Assembly: GCA_943912255.1 (NCBI GenBank)
Contig: CALTTP010000002.1
Location: 180,433 to 244,432 of the forward strand
Reading direction: 5' to 3'
Source: an uncultured Peptoniphilaceae bacterium
Lineage (GTDB): Bacteria > Bacillota > Clostridia > Tissierellales > Peptoniphilaceae
DNA length: 64,000 nt
How positions within the stretch are numbered: position 1 is the stretch's first letter; each line of letters begins with the position of its first letter. This document shows positions 1 through 8,160 of this stretch, piece after piece. The position numbers and the translations under genes were made by a program. Below the pieces are notes generated by a model. It did not search any database and was not told the DNA's origin. It saw only the letters and a list, made by a program, of their open reading frames with translations.

Positions 1-131
1 AAGGTTTCATAGGTATTTAACTCAGCAATAGTTGAAGCTGTAGTAAATATTCTATATCCTATTCCAGAGTTTTCTACTATTATTTCATCTTCATATATGG
101 CTTTTACATCGCCAATAATATAAGCGTACAA
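1..131 (-). CDS. ruvA: Holliday junction branch migration protein RuvA (5' part only)
   Basis: This is the amino-terminal 43 residues of RuvA, the tetrameric protein that holds a Holliday junction and loads the RuvB helicase. The visible start MYAYIIGDVKAIYEDE followed by an I-V-E-N-S-G-I-G-Y-R-I stretch matches the RuvA N-terminal OB fold. Translation begins at a TTG at 131 preceded by GAGGT six bases upstream. The gene starts five bases after the ruvC stop, so the two are read together, as in many Firmicutes. The rest of the gene lies outside the window. Confidence 0.85.
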   Translation of the reverse strand, partial: MYAYIIGDVKAIYEDEIIVENSGIGYRIFTTASTIAELNTYET

Positions 132-135
132 TCCA

Positions 136-630
136 CTACCTCATTTCATATAAGTACTTAAATTTATTGCTAAAACAATGGCAAATGGCAATTGCTATAG
201 CATCTGCCGCATCGTCTGGTTTAGGTATATGATCAAGCCTTAAAATCCCCTTTACAGATTCCTGTACTTGTAATTTATCGGCCCTTCCATAACCTACTAC
301 TCCTTGTTTAACTTGAAGTGGAGTATATTCAAAAACTTCCAATCCATTTCTTACTCCGGCTAAAACTTCAACTCCTCTAGCTTGGGCTACAGTAATGGCA
401 GTCTTTACGTTTTTATTAAAGAAAAGCTCTTCAATAGCCATCTCCTTAGGTTTAAATTCTTTGATGATATTGTTCATTTCATCATCAATAAATTTTAATC
501 TATTAGGTAGTGTAGATTTGGAAGAGGTTGTAATACATCCATATTCAACTAATTTTAACCTATTATTATAAAAATCCAGGACAGAATAACCAATAATTGC
601 AATGCCTGGATCGATTCCTAATACTCTCAA
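136..630 (-). CDS. ruvC: crossover junction endodeoxyribonuclease RuvC
   Basis: RuvC is the dimeric nuclease that cuts Holliday junctions symmetrically at the end of homologous recombination. The protein has 164 residues, the normal length. The RNase H-like fold is marked by GIDPG (D7), the acidic pair in AIEELFF (E67/E68) and the late acidic cluster KPDDAADAIAIA (D139, D140, D143), which together give the four metal-binding carboxylates. It is followed by ruvA with a five-base gap, so it is the first gene of a ruvC-ruvA transcription unit. A short spacer with a terminator separates it from the hypothetical gene upstream. Confidence 0.95.
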   Translation of the reverse strand: MRVLGIDPGIAIIGYSVLDFYNNRLKLVEYGCITTSSKSTLPNRLKFIDDEMNNIIKEFKPKEMAIEELFFNKNVKTAITVAQARGVEVLAGVRNGLEVFEYTPLQVKQGVVGYGRADKLQVQESVKGILRLDHIPKPDDAADAIAIAICHCFSNKFKYLYEMR

Positions 631-734
631 TATAACACCTCAATACAATTTTACCATAAAATTCAAATCCTCTAGTAAAACTACTTATAATATGATAAAT
701 CCATCTAAGATTTTCATAAGAAATTACGTAATTC

Positions 735-766
735 TAAAAAATAAAGCACTCAAATACTTGAGTGCT
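735..766 (-). terminator. intrinsic terminator after the 241-residue hypothetical gene
   Basis: On the minus strand an eight-base stem (AGCACTCA pairing with TGAGTGCT) is followed by TTATTTTTT. It ends the transcription unit that contains the macro-like, PLC-like and hypothetical genes, and separates it from ruvC. A longer, weaker pairing (AAGAGGT with ACCTCTT, 786-838) lies between the stop codon and this hairpin and may be part of the same 3' structure. Confidence 0.7.
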
Positions 767-838
767 GGGTTTTCTAAGAAACAAAAAGAGGTAAACCCCT
801 TTCCTGAGCTTTATTTTCACTCTGAAGAAGGACACCTC

Positions 839-1564
839 TTAATATCTACTTAAAACTCTGTCATTTACTCCAAACCAAACCGCTTCTTTACTAAGAAATT
901 TGATGGAGCGAATATAAGTTTTTAATAATTTATCAAATAATTGCTCTAATTCTTTTAATGTAATGAACCTCTCCTCAACAATATAAGTGTTGATTCCATC
1001 AAATCTAAAGATAAGCTGCTTATCCAAATACTTATTTAAGTAGTAAATCTTATCCCTTATGACTCTATCAAAATACTTTCTTACAAGTATTTCAGTGTTC
1101 TTTTCAAAGTCTTTATAGCTCTTTATGCCTTTAATCATATATTTCTTGATTTCTCTAGTTTCTTTATCTTTATAGGTATGAAATAATTTTTTTCTACCTC
1201 TTAAATCCTTAGGGGATAATTTACTCAATACGAAATTTTCAACATAGTTAACTGCTTGAAAATTTTCATAACCCAATGAATAAGCTTCAAGATATATTGC
1301 AAATTCTAGTCTTGATAAATCTTCATTTAAAACTTTAACTCCTGCAGCTTTTATCTCGTCAATATCCTCTCTACCTACAAAGAACTTACCGATGGCATTA
1401 AAAACCCTCTTTGTACAGCTATACTTAGGCCTAAGGGTATTGCATCTATATTCTGATTCAATTACTGATAGTAAGAGATATAACGAGTCCAAGTCATCTT
1501 GATATAGAAATCTAGACTTTAATTCTTCTTTTAATTTGTCTTCTTTTTTCTTTGCAAGATGCAT
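839..1564 (-). CDS. conserved-looking hypothetical protein, helical and basic
   Basis: I do not recognise this 241-residue protein. It has no signal peptide and no membrane segment. It is rich in Lys, Glu, Leu and Tyr and looks largely helical. The N-terminal 20 residues are strongly charged (MHLAKKKEDKLKEELKSRF), and two cysteines lie in YRCNTLRPKYSC (about residues 40-52). The start is well supported by AGGAGGG just before the ATG. It lies 19 bases after the PLC-like gene and ends at a terminator, so it is probably co-transcribed with that gene. The pairing suggests a shared role, but no function can be given. Confidence 0.6.
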   Translation of the reverse strand: MHLAKKKEDKLKEELKSRFLYQDDLDSLYLLLSVIESEYRCNTLRPKYSCTKRVFNAIGKFFVGREDIDEIKAAGVKVLNEDLSRLEFAIYLEAYSLGYENFQAVNYVENFVLSKLSPKDLRGRKKLFHTYKDKETREIKKYMIKGIKSYKDFEKNTEILVRKYFDRVIRDKIYYLNKYLDKQLIFRFDGINTYIVEERFITLKELEQLFDKLLKTYIRSIKFLSKEAVWFGVNDRVLSRY

Positions 1565-1583
1565 AGGCCCTCCTATATATTAA

Positions 1584-2216
1584 TCAGAATAAAAAAGAGT
1601 ACCTTAGATCCTCCTGGGTTGCTAGAGCTTCCACTACATCCAATATAAAGTAAGATAGGTTTAAGCTTAAATTTAACGCAAAATCCAAATCCTGTTTAAA
1701 AGATACAGCTTTCGAATATTCTTCCTCAACTTTATTAATATAATCTGTTACCAATTTCTTTAAGTGAATCGTTTCAAATTCGTATAGATTAATGGGTTGT
1801 ACATTAATTACATTTTCTGTAAAATTATGGGATTTAACAAATCTGTTTAAATCCCCCTCATATTTATAATGGTCTTTAAAGGAATTATCAAAAGTCCAAT
1901 TTTCTTTATGAGGCAGACACATATAGTCGCTAAGAAAATGACTAATAACTCCTATTTTTGTAGAAAAAACCTTCCTTTTAAATCTATCTAACTTTTTAAA
2001 GTTTAAAAACTTGAAGAGATAGATTAAACTGACAATCTCGTTTACTAAAAAGTCTTCACTATATTTTTTATAATGCCTTACAATCTTATATTGAGGCAAA
2101 ATATCTGGGGATACTGCACCCCATGCCATCCATTTCCTACTTAAGTTTAAATCATAAGTTTCATTTACCTTTTCGCAAAGCTTGTTTGCGATTATTATAT
2201 GTGTTTCAGGAAATAT
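1584..2216 (-). CDS. zinc-dependent phospholipase C family protein, probable non-AUG start
   Basis: The protein resembles the zinc-dependent phospholipase C superfamily (PF00882 type), often found in Firmicutes as a small stand-alone domain. Marks are the early PETHIIIANKL, the GAVSPDILP segment and the HFLSDYMCLPHKENWTF segment, with His and Asp residues suited to metal binding. The first ATG, at 2129, would cut off the conserved PETH motif. The open frame reaches upstream to an in-frame TAA, and AAAGGGTG lies seven bases before an ATA codon at 2216, giving 210 residues. I therefore place the start at that ATA, which is unusual. A sequencing error in the start codon is possible. The substrate is unknown. 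Confidence 0.6.
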   Translation of the reverse strand: MFPETHIIIANKLCEKVNETYDLNLSRKWMAWGAVSPDILPQYKIVRHYKKYSEDFLVNEIVSLIYLFKFLNFKKLDRFKRKVFSTKIGVISHFLSDYMCLPHKENWTFDNSFKDHYKYEGDLNRFVKSHNFTENVINVQPINLYEFETIHLKKLVTDYINKVEEEYSKAVSFKQDLDFALNLSLNLSYFILDVVEALATQEDLRYSFLF

Positions 2217-2298
2217 AGTTGAACACCCTTTCTTTTGTTAATTCTAAATTAACTGCCAATTAGAATGTTATCAAAACACTAGCTAAAAGTCAATGAAA

Positions 2299-2736
2299 TT
2301 ACCTGCAAAGATATACTATAAAATCATCGAATTTATGAGCCTCAGAATTAAGCACCCTATTGAGACTTTCAATATAATCCTGACTATATTTCTCCTTTAA
2401 ATAGTCGATATTAATAGCTAGTGACATGATATCATACTGTTTTGCAGTCTTAATAATCTCATTAAATGAATTATCAAAAAGCCTCTTATTAATTTCAGAA
2501 TCAATATCTTCTGGTAAGACAGTTAGTAAAATATAAAGTTGCCTCAAATCATATCCAGGTATTATTCTTACTCCTCCTGTTGGACAACCTTGTATTTTCG
2601 TCAAAGATTCCGACGCTCTAGAGCCTGCTCTCTCCATTAAATCCTGTGAACCTTCTAAAAGATCATTAGTACTAAAGAATACTATAGCCTCACTGTCCAC
2701 ATCAAAAATTTTTTCAAAGGTATACCTTATATCCAT
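2299..2736 (-). CDS. divergent macro-domain-like protein
   Basis: This 145-residue protein looks like a shortened macro domain, the fold that binds or hydrolyses ADP-ribose derivatives. The segment EAIVFFSTNDLLEGS matches the DAIVNAAN-type opening of macro domains, and GCPTGGVRIIPGYDL followed by YILLTVLP matches their G-C-P-T-G-x-A-x-I-T-x-G-Y-x-L and Y-I-I-H-x-V-x-P stretch. The usual catalytic or ligand asparagines (NAAN) are replaced by FSTND, so activity may be lost or altered. I chose the ATG at 2736, six bases after AAGGTGG, over a GTG two codons earlier. It is divergent from sfsA and upstream of the PLC-like gene. The family call is by motif memory only. Confidence 0.5.
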   Translation of the reverse strand: MDIRYTFEKIFDVDSEAIVFFSTNDLLEGSQDLMERAGSRASESLTKIQGCPTGGVRIIPGYDLRQLYILLTVLPEDIDSEINKRLFDNSFNEIIKTAKQYDIMSLAINIDYLKEKYSQDYIESLNRVLNSEAHKFDDFIVYLCR

Positions 2737-2800
2737 ATCCACCCACCTTATAGATTTTTAGTATATAATAAGAAAGTAAGAAAATCAATAAGGAGTTATA

Positions 2801-3520
2801 ATGTATACAAATATTTACAAAGGTATTTTTATAAAAAGATTGAATAGATTTTTAGCTTTAGTCCATGTTAATAACGCTTTAGAATTGATTCATGTAAAAA
2901 ATACAGGTCGCTGTTTAGAAATCTTACAACCAGGAGTTCTTTGCTATTTGGAAAAATCTAATAATCCCAATAGAAAAACTAAGTACTCCTTGATATCCGT
3001 TGAAAAAAACGATGCACTTATAAATATAGATTCACAGATTACAAATGAAATTATTTACAACTCAATTAAATCAAAGGAATTATTAGCTTATTTAAAACCT
3101 AAAAATTTAAAGAGAGAAGTTGTATATGGATCTTCTAGATTTGATATATCCTTTTTTTCCCAAAGCCAGGAAAAACAATATTATTTAGAAGTAAAAGGCG
3201 TAACTTTAGAAGAAAATGGAATAGCAAAATTTCCCGATGCTCCAACTACAAGGGGTACTAAACACTTAAAGGAGCTTATAGATGCAAAAACAAAAGGTTA
3301 TGGAGCTATTATACTTTTCTTAGTCCAAATGGAAAATGTAGACTATTTTACCCCAAATTATATAAGGGATTCAAAATTTTGCAAAGCTCTTAAAGAGGCT
3401 AAGAAAGATGGAGTAATAGTTTTAGCATATAACACTAAGATAAGCAGTACCAATATAGAATTTTATAAGGAAATACCGGTGATCTTTAATGAAGAATATA
3501 GCCATAATATCAGAATATAA
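2801..3520 (+). CDS. sfsA: SfsA-family nuclease-like protein
   Basis: SfsA was named from sugar fermentation stimulation in E. coli. Structure-based work places it among nuclease-fold, nucleic-acid-binding proteins, and its cellular role remains unclear. The 239-residue length is normal. Visible family marks are the N-terminal OB-like part with HVKNTGRC, the central YGSSRFD, the EVKGVTLEENGIAKFPDAPT block with its catalytic-type Glu-x-Lys, and TRGTKHLKEL. AAGGAG precedes the ATG at a good distance, and a TATAAT-like box lies in the short divergent spacer shared with the macro-like gene. The 3' end overlaps tmcAL by 32 bases, indicating translational coupling. Confidence 0.9.
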   Translation: MYTNIYKGIFIKRLNRFLALVHVNNALELIHVKNTGRCLEILQPGVLCYLEKSNNPNRKTKYSLISVEKNDALINIDSQITNEIIYNSIKSKELLAYLKPKNLKREVVYGSSRFDISFFSQSQEKQYYLEVKGVTLEENGIAKFPDAPTTRGTKHLKELIDAKTKGYGAIILFLVQMENVDYFTPNYIRDSKFCKALKEAKKDGVIVLAYNTKISSTNIEFYKEIPVIFNEEYSHNIRI

Positions 3521-4685
3521 TCCCTTTCATAAAGGACATCTCTATCAAATAAATGAAATTAAGAAGATTTATTCTAATAGTAGAATCATATCTATAATGT
3601 CTGGAAACTTCGTTCAAAGAGGTGAACCTGCAATTTTAAATAAATATGAAAGGTGTAAAAACGCTATTTTGTCAGGAGTGGATTTAGTATTACAAATCCC
3701 TACAATTTACTCTCTTCAATCTGCAGAAAACTTTGCTCTCGGTTCAATAAAAATCTTAAGGGAATTAAAAATTATAGATTTTTTATCCTTTGGAATAGAA
3801 TCTAGTGATTTTAACAGTCTTTATAAGATTGCTGAAGTCCAGTATAAAAATGAAAAAGTTTTAAGAGAAGAGATATCTATAATAATGAATAAGGGTTTTT
3901 CTTTTCCAAAAGCCTTTGAAATGGCCACAAATAAATTTTTAGATCTAGATATTAAGGATTGTTTTTTATCAAATAATATCCTAGCTTTGGAATATATAAA
4001 ATCAACCTTTAAAACAAAATACAATTTGAATTTTCTACCAATTTTAAGACAAGGTTCTAATCATTTAGTTGATAAAGTCGAAAAAAATAAACAACCTTCT
4101 GCTTCAGCAATAAGAGAGAGTATCTACAATGACAAATTAGATACTATTTCAAATTATCTACCTGATTCTTCTTTCCAATCATTGAAAGGATTAGGAAAAA
4201 AACCTGATTACTACGATTTAATAAAATACGTTTTTTTAATTGAAAATATGGACTTTACCACAATTACAGGATATGAGGAAGGAATAGATAATCTAATTTT
4301 AAAGAATTTAAAAATATCTAAATCCTATGATGAATTTTTGGAAAAATCCAAGAGTAAAAGGTATAAGGAAAGCAGATTAAAAAGATACCTATTAAACTGC
4401 CTACTACATGTCACTAAAAATTTTGTAGATGAATCTATTGATAAAAGGCCAACCTTCGTCAATATTTTAGGATTTAATGAAAGAGGTTTATCCATCATTA
4501 AGGAGATTTCTCAATATTCTAATATTGAATTAATAGTAAATAAAAGAGACTTTAAGCTTACAGATGCCAATTCCATAGAACTTTTTAAATTGGAAGAAAA
4601 GGCTACTGATCTTTACAATATCATAAGTAAAGAATTAAAATCCGAATATCAGTATATGCCAGTAATTAAAAAAGAGGATAGTTAG
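3489..4685 (+). CDS. tmcAL: tRNA(Met) cytidine acetate ligase TmcAL
   Basis: TmcAL (formerly YlbM) activates acetate with ATP and makes N4-acetylcytidine at the wobble base of elongator tRNA-Met. The HIGH-type nucleotidyltransferase core is visible at the N terminus: EYNPFHKGHLYQI, then MSGNFVQRGEPAILNKYERC. A later KQPSASAIRE (about residues 195-205) matches the second conserved nucleotide-binding motif of the family. The length of 398 residues is typical. The ATG at 3489 overlaps the end of sfsA and has GGTGAT five bases upstream, which supports this start. A bidirectional terminator follows. Confidence 0.92.
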   Translation: MKNIAIISEYNPFHKGHLYQINEIKKIYSNSRIISIMSGNFVQRGEPAILNKYERCKNAILSGVDLVLQIPTIYSLQSAENFALGSIKILRELKIIDFLSFGIESSDFNSLYKIAEVQYKNEKVLREEISIIMNKGFSFPKAFEMATNKFLDLDIKDCFLSNNILALEYIKSTFKTKYNLNFLPILRQGSNHLVDKVEKNKQPSASAIRESIYNDKLDTISNYLPDSSFQSLKGLGKKPDYYDLIKYVFLIENMDFTTITGYEEGIDNLILKNLKISKSYDEFLEKSKSKRYKESRLKRYLLNCLLHVTKNFVDESIDKRPTFVNILGFNERGLSIIKEISQYSNIELIVNKRDFKLTDANSIELFKLEEKATDLYNIISKELKSEYQYMPVIKKEDS

Positions 4686-4707
4686 TATCCTATCCTCTTT
4701 AAAAAAA
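4671..4707. terminator. bidirectional terminator between tmcAL and map
   Basis: An eleven-base perfect stem (AAAGAGGATAG with CTATCCTCTTT) is followed by AAAAAAA on the plus strand side. The A-rich flank on both sides would let it stop transcription from tmcAL and from map, which converge here. Confidence 0.8.
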
Positions 4708-4739
4708 TTACATAATCTTTGATTTGAATGACCTGTTTA

Positions 4740-5507
4740 TTAAATATAAGACTCCTCGTCTTTTTGTAAAGTCAAAATTCTGGGACCGTCTTTTGTAATA
4801 GCTAGAGTATGCTCATATTGACATGATATACTACCATCTTTTGTCCTGGCAGTCCAACCATCTCTATCTATTTTACTTTTCCAATCCCCTATATTTATCA
4901 TGGGCTCAATGGTTATTACCATTCCTTCTTGAAGCCTTAAACCTCTACCTTCTTTTCCATAATGAGGTACCATAGGATCTTCGTGCATTGATCTTCCTAT
5001 TCCATGTCCTGTGAATTCTCTTACAACTGAAAATCCCTTAGCCTCTGCATTAGCTTGAATAACCGCCCCAATATCACCTAGTCTATTTCCGATTATAGCC
5101 TTTTCTATTCCCAGATATAGACATTCTTTTGTGGTTTTCATAAGGTCTAAAATCAGGCTGGATACTTCCCCTACTCTATAACTCCAAGCGGAGTCACCCA
5201 TGAAACCATCATATTCCACAACGGTGTCCACTGTAATAATATCCCCGTCTTTTAGTTTTTGCTCCGATGGAAATCCATGACAAATAACATCGTTTACAGA
5301 TGTACAGGTTGCATAGGGAAATCCTTGATATCCGATTTGGGAAGGTATGGCTTTTTGTTTTCTTATAAAATCTTCACAAAATTTATTTATTTCGGAAGTA
5401 GTGATTCCAGGTCTAATTATATTTCTTAGCTCTTCATGCATTCTAGCAACAATTTGGCCAGACTTATACATTTTTTCTATCTCAGTTGAATTTTTAATAT
5501 ATATCAA
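4740..5507 (-). CDS. map: type I methionine aminopeptidase
   Basis: Map removes the initiator methionine from nascent proteins in the cytoplasm. All five metal ligands of the pita-bread fold are present: Asp in IITVDTVV, Asp in GFMGDSAWSY, His in FTGHGIGRSMHEDP, Glu in ITIEPMIN and Glu in CQYEHTLAI. The length of 255 residues is normal. Translation starts at a TTG whose last two bases overlap the TGA stop of the upstream CorC-like gene (TTGA), so the two genes are coupled. The usual ribosomal-operon location of map is not seen here, and a second copy may exist elsewhere. Confidence 0.93.
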   Translation of the reverse strand: MIYIKNSTEIEKMYKSGQIVARMHEELRNIIRPGITTSEINKFCEDFIRKQKAIPSQIGYQGFPYATCTSVNDVICHGFPSEQKLKDGDIITVDTVVEYDGFMGDSAWSYRVGEVSSLILDLMKTTKECLYLGIEKAIIGNRLGDIGAVIQANAEAKGFSVVREFTGHGIGRSMHEDPMVPHYGKEGRGLRLQEGMVITIEPMINIGDWKSKIDRDGWTARTKDGSISCQYEHTLAITKDGPRILTLQKDEESYI

Positions 5508-6862
5508 TACTCTTCTTGCTCCTCTGTTTCTTCTCTCCTTTGAAATTCTTCCGAAAGAATAACTTTTACCAGCTGTATTCTCTTATTTTTAACCGTTTCA
5601 ACATTAAATTGAACTCCTTCTACTTCCAAGGAAGGTTTTTCACCATCTCTTGGAATATATCCTAGATGGTAGATAATAAATCCGCCAACTGTATCATAAT
5701 CTTCCGTATCTTCATCGAATTTACTTCCAATTCTATAGTTTAATTCATCAATTTCTAAAGTCCCTTTAACAGAAAAAGTATTTGAATTAATTATCTTAAA
5801 ATCCGGCTCTTCTTGGTCATATTCGTCATAAATATCCCCCATAATCTCTTCAATAAGATCTTCCATGGTAACAATTCCAGAAAAACCACCATATTCATCT
5901 ATTAAAACGGCAAAATGAACCTTGGACTCTTGTAATTCTAAAAATAATTCATTAATATTTTTTCTTTCAGGTACAAAATACGCAGGTTTAATGATCTTTC
6001 TAATATTGACATTGTTAAATCCATGCTCAAAGGCTTCCCTCATAAAGTCCTTAATGTATAAAATTCCTATAATATTGTCAATATCATCTTCATAAACTGG
6101 AATTCTACTATATTTCAGTTCCATCATCTCGCCAATATACTCATCAATGGAACTGGAAATATCGATACAAAAAACTTCAGTACGAGCAGTCATTATATCC
6201 TCTGCAAGTATGTCGTCAAATCCAATTACAGAATCAATCATTTCCCTTTCTACAGGATCAATTATCCCCTGCTCTTGACCTACTTCTACAATGGATTTGA
6301 TTTCCTCAAGGGTAACCTTAGCTTCCATTCCGCTGGTATCTTGACCTAAAAGTCTTAAAATTCCATTTGTTGTTGCAGACAGCAAAAATACAAAAGGTTT
6401 CATAATTTTAGAGAAAAAGTTCACTACTCCAATAGAAGCCATGGAAAATTTCTCTGCATTTTGTAAAGCAACTCTCTTAGGTATCAGTTCTCCAAAAACC
6501 AAATTAAAGTATGCTAGTACAACAGTCAATAAAATAAAAGCCAAGTTTCCTGAATAAGGTATTCCCAATTTAAAAAATAGCTTGCCAATTTCCTTTGAAA
6601 GTCCTACTGATGCAGAACCTGCTGAAAAGAAACCCGCCAATGTAATACCTACTTGTATGGTGGAAAGAAACCTGGATGGTTCCGCCATTAAATTCAAAAG
6701 AATTTTAGCCCTTTTATTTCCTTTTTCTTCTGCTAAATATTTTATTTTTTTCCTATCAACAGATACTATGGCCATTTCGGCTGCTGCAAAAAAACCATTA
6801 ATTGCTGTCAATATCAATAATATTGCTATCTGCTTCGGGACATCCGGTACAGTATCTCCCAT
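5504..6862 (-). CDS. hemolysin C/CorC-CNNM family membrane protein with CBS domains
   Basis: This 452-residue protein has the DUF21/CNNM layout. The N-terminal membrane domain has about four segments (residues 10-165), for example the NGFFAAAEMAIVSV and GELIPKRVA stretches. A CBS pair follows at about 215-335 (DIMTARTEVF, IPVYEDDIDNIIGILYIKDF, FAVLIDEYGGFSGIVTMEDLIEEI). A CorC/HlyC C-terminal domain covers about 350-435 with YDTVGGFIIYHLG. Relatives are linked to Mg2+ or cobalt movement, and the hemolysin name is historical. It has a good Shine-Dalgarno (AGGAGG) and overlaps map by four bases. Transport specificity cannot be read from the sequence. Confidence 0.88.
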   Translation of the reverse strand: MGDTVPDVPKQIAILLILTAINGFFAAAEMAIVSVDRKKIKYLAEEKGNKRAKILLNLMAEPSRFLSTIQVGITLAGFFSAGSASVGLSKEIGKLFFKLGIPYSGNLAFILLTVVLAYFNLVFGELIPKRVALQNAEKFSMASIGVVNFFSKIMKPFVFLLSATTNGILRLLGQDTSGMEAKVTLEEIKSIVEVGQEQGIIDPVEREMIDSVIGFDDILAEDIMTARTEVFCIDISSSIDEYIGEMMELKYSRIPVYEDDIDNIIGILYIKDFMREAFEHGFNNVNIRKIIKPAYFVPERKNINELFLELQESKVHFAVLIDEYGGFSGIVTMEDLIEEIMGDIYDEYDQEEPDFKIINSNTFSVKGTLEIDELNYRIGSKFDEDTEDYDTVGGFIIYHLGYIPRDGEKPSLEVEGVQFNVETVKNKRIQLVKVILSEEFQRREETEEQEEY

Positions 6863-6924
6863 AATTCCTCCTAAAAATAATCGTTATTATTTAATATAAC
6901 ACATAAACCAGGGAAAAAAAAGTA

Positions 6925-8160
6925 TTAAATAGGCAATTCTACAATAAATGTGTTGCCCTTATTCTCATAATTTTTCCAATATATTTTTCCATTATGATTT
7001 TCCACAATTGTTTTAGCAATAGCTAATCCTAGACCATATCCCCCTTCTGAATTTCTAGATCTAGACTTAGACTCTCTAACAAATCTTTCAAAAATTTTAT
7101 TAGCACAATTTTCATCAATAGGTGGCCCAATTGAAGTTACTGAAAATATTATCCTCTTTTCCTTTTCATAAAGTTTAATATCTATATCGTTATGTGGTTT
7201 AGAGTATTTACAAGCATTATCCATAAGAATTATAGCCAACCTCTTTAATTGATTTTTATCTCCATGAATCAATAAGTCTTCAGTCATCTTTTTAAATACG
7301 ATATTTAAATCATTTTCAAAAGCTATGGATTCAAAAGTGAGGGCCACTTCTTCTACAAGTTCTGAAAAATTGACCTTCTCCAAGTTAAAATTCATATTAT
7401 TAGCATCTTTTTTTGCCAAAAATAACATTTCTTCAACTAAGTCCTTCATCCTCTTAGTTTCTAGTTCCGTGTTTTCTATCCACTTTATTTGATCATTCTC
7501 ATAGTTATCATATTTTTTTAATATCTTTAAATTGGCCAATATTACAGTAAGGGGAGTTTTTAACTCATGAGAAGCATCAGCTATAAATTGTTTTTGATCT
7601 TTCCAAGTATGTTCCACAGGTTCTAACGCTTTATCTATTAAATACTTAGAAATAAATCCAATTATTATCATAGTAAAAAGAAATGCGCTGATTAAAGTCT
7701 TTCCTAAAAGCTGTATCATATTAATCTGAGGTGAAATATTGACGAGGAAGAGTATGTACTTACCACTGTCATCTACACCTATTAATTGGTACTTAAATTC
7801 TTCGCTGAGGACATATCCCTTTGTGTCATTGTGACGTTTTATATGGCTGACTACTTTATTTAAAACATCATCCTTCAATTTCCTATTTATATTACTTGCA
7901 ATAAATTGATAATCTTCACCAATCTCATAGACAAAAGTAGGTTGACTCTTATTGTCTCCTCGTAAAAAAAAAGGAATGTTATACAGTTCTCCACCACTTA
8001 ATAATTCTGACACAACGGTATTTAAATAATCATCTGTGCTAATTCTAAGCACTCTATATGAATATAAGAAAATACCTGAAAAAACTAATAATAGAACAGA
8101 ACCAACTAAAGATACTGCAATAATAAAAAACTTACGTTTTAATTTATCCAGTATATTCAA
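6925..8160 (-). CDS. membrane sensor histidine kinase
   Basis: This is the sensor of a two-component pair. Residues 11-34 form the first membrane segment, about 35-150 an extracytoplasmic sensing domain, and about 155-175 the second membrane segment. The dimerisation helix carries ADASHELKTPLT with the phospho-accepting His198. The ATPase domain shows the N box (MDNACKYSK), a weak G1 region, and G2 (GYGLGLAIAKTIV). I see no clear HAMP domain between the second membrane segment and the His box. It overlaps the response regulator gene by 17 bases. The signal is unknown. Confidence 0.9.
   Translation of the reverse strand: MNILDKLKRKFFIIAVSLVGSVLLLVFSGIFLYSYRVLRISTDDYLNTVVSELLSGGELYNIPFFLRGDNKSQPTFVYEIGEDYQFIASNINRKLKDDVLNKVVSHIKRHNDTKGYVLSEEFKYQLIGVDDSGKYILFLVNISPQINMIQLLGKTLISAFLFTMIIIGFISKYLIDKALEPVEHTWKDQKQFIADASHELKTPLTVILANLKILKKYDNYENDQIKWIENTELETKRMKDLVEEMLFLAKKDANNMNFNLEKVNFSELVEEVALTFESIAFENDLNIVFKKMTEDLLIHGDKNQLKRLAIILMDNACKYSKPHNDIDIKLYEKEKRIIFSVTSIGPPIDENCANKIFERFVRESKSRSRNSEGGYGLGLAIAKTIVENHNGKIYWKNYENKGNTFIVELPI

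Noticed and set aside
735..838. A known riboswitch or 6S-like RNA
   Set aside because: The pairing does not fit any aptamer or 6S layout I recognise; kept only as a terminator with possible extra structure.
602..853. A plus-strand open frame between ruvC and the hypothetical gene
   Set aside because: It covers a terminator, has no ribosome-binding site and no family likeness.
2240..2290. Terminator between the macro-like and PLC-like genes
   Set aside because: An ATTCTAA/TTAGAAT inverted repeat is present, but no T-run follows on either strand.
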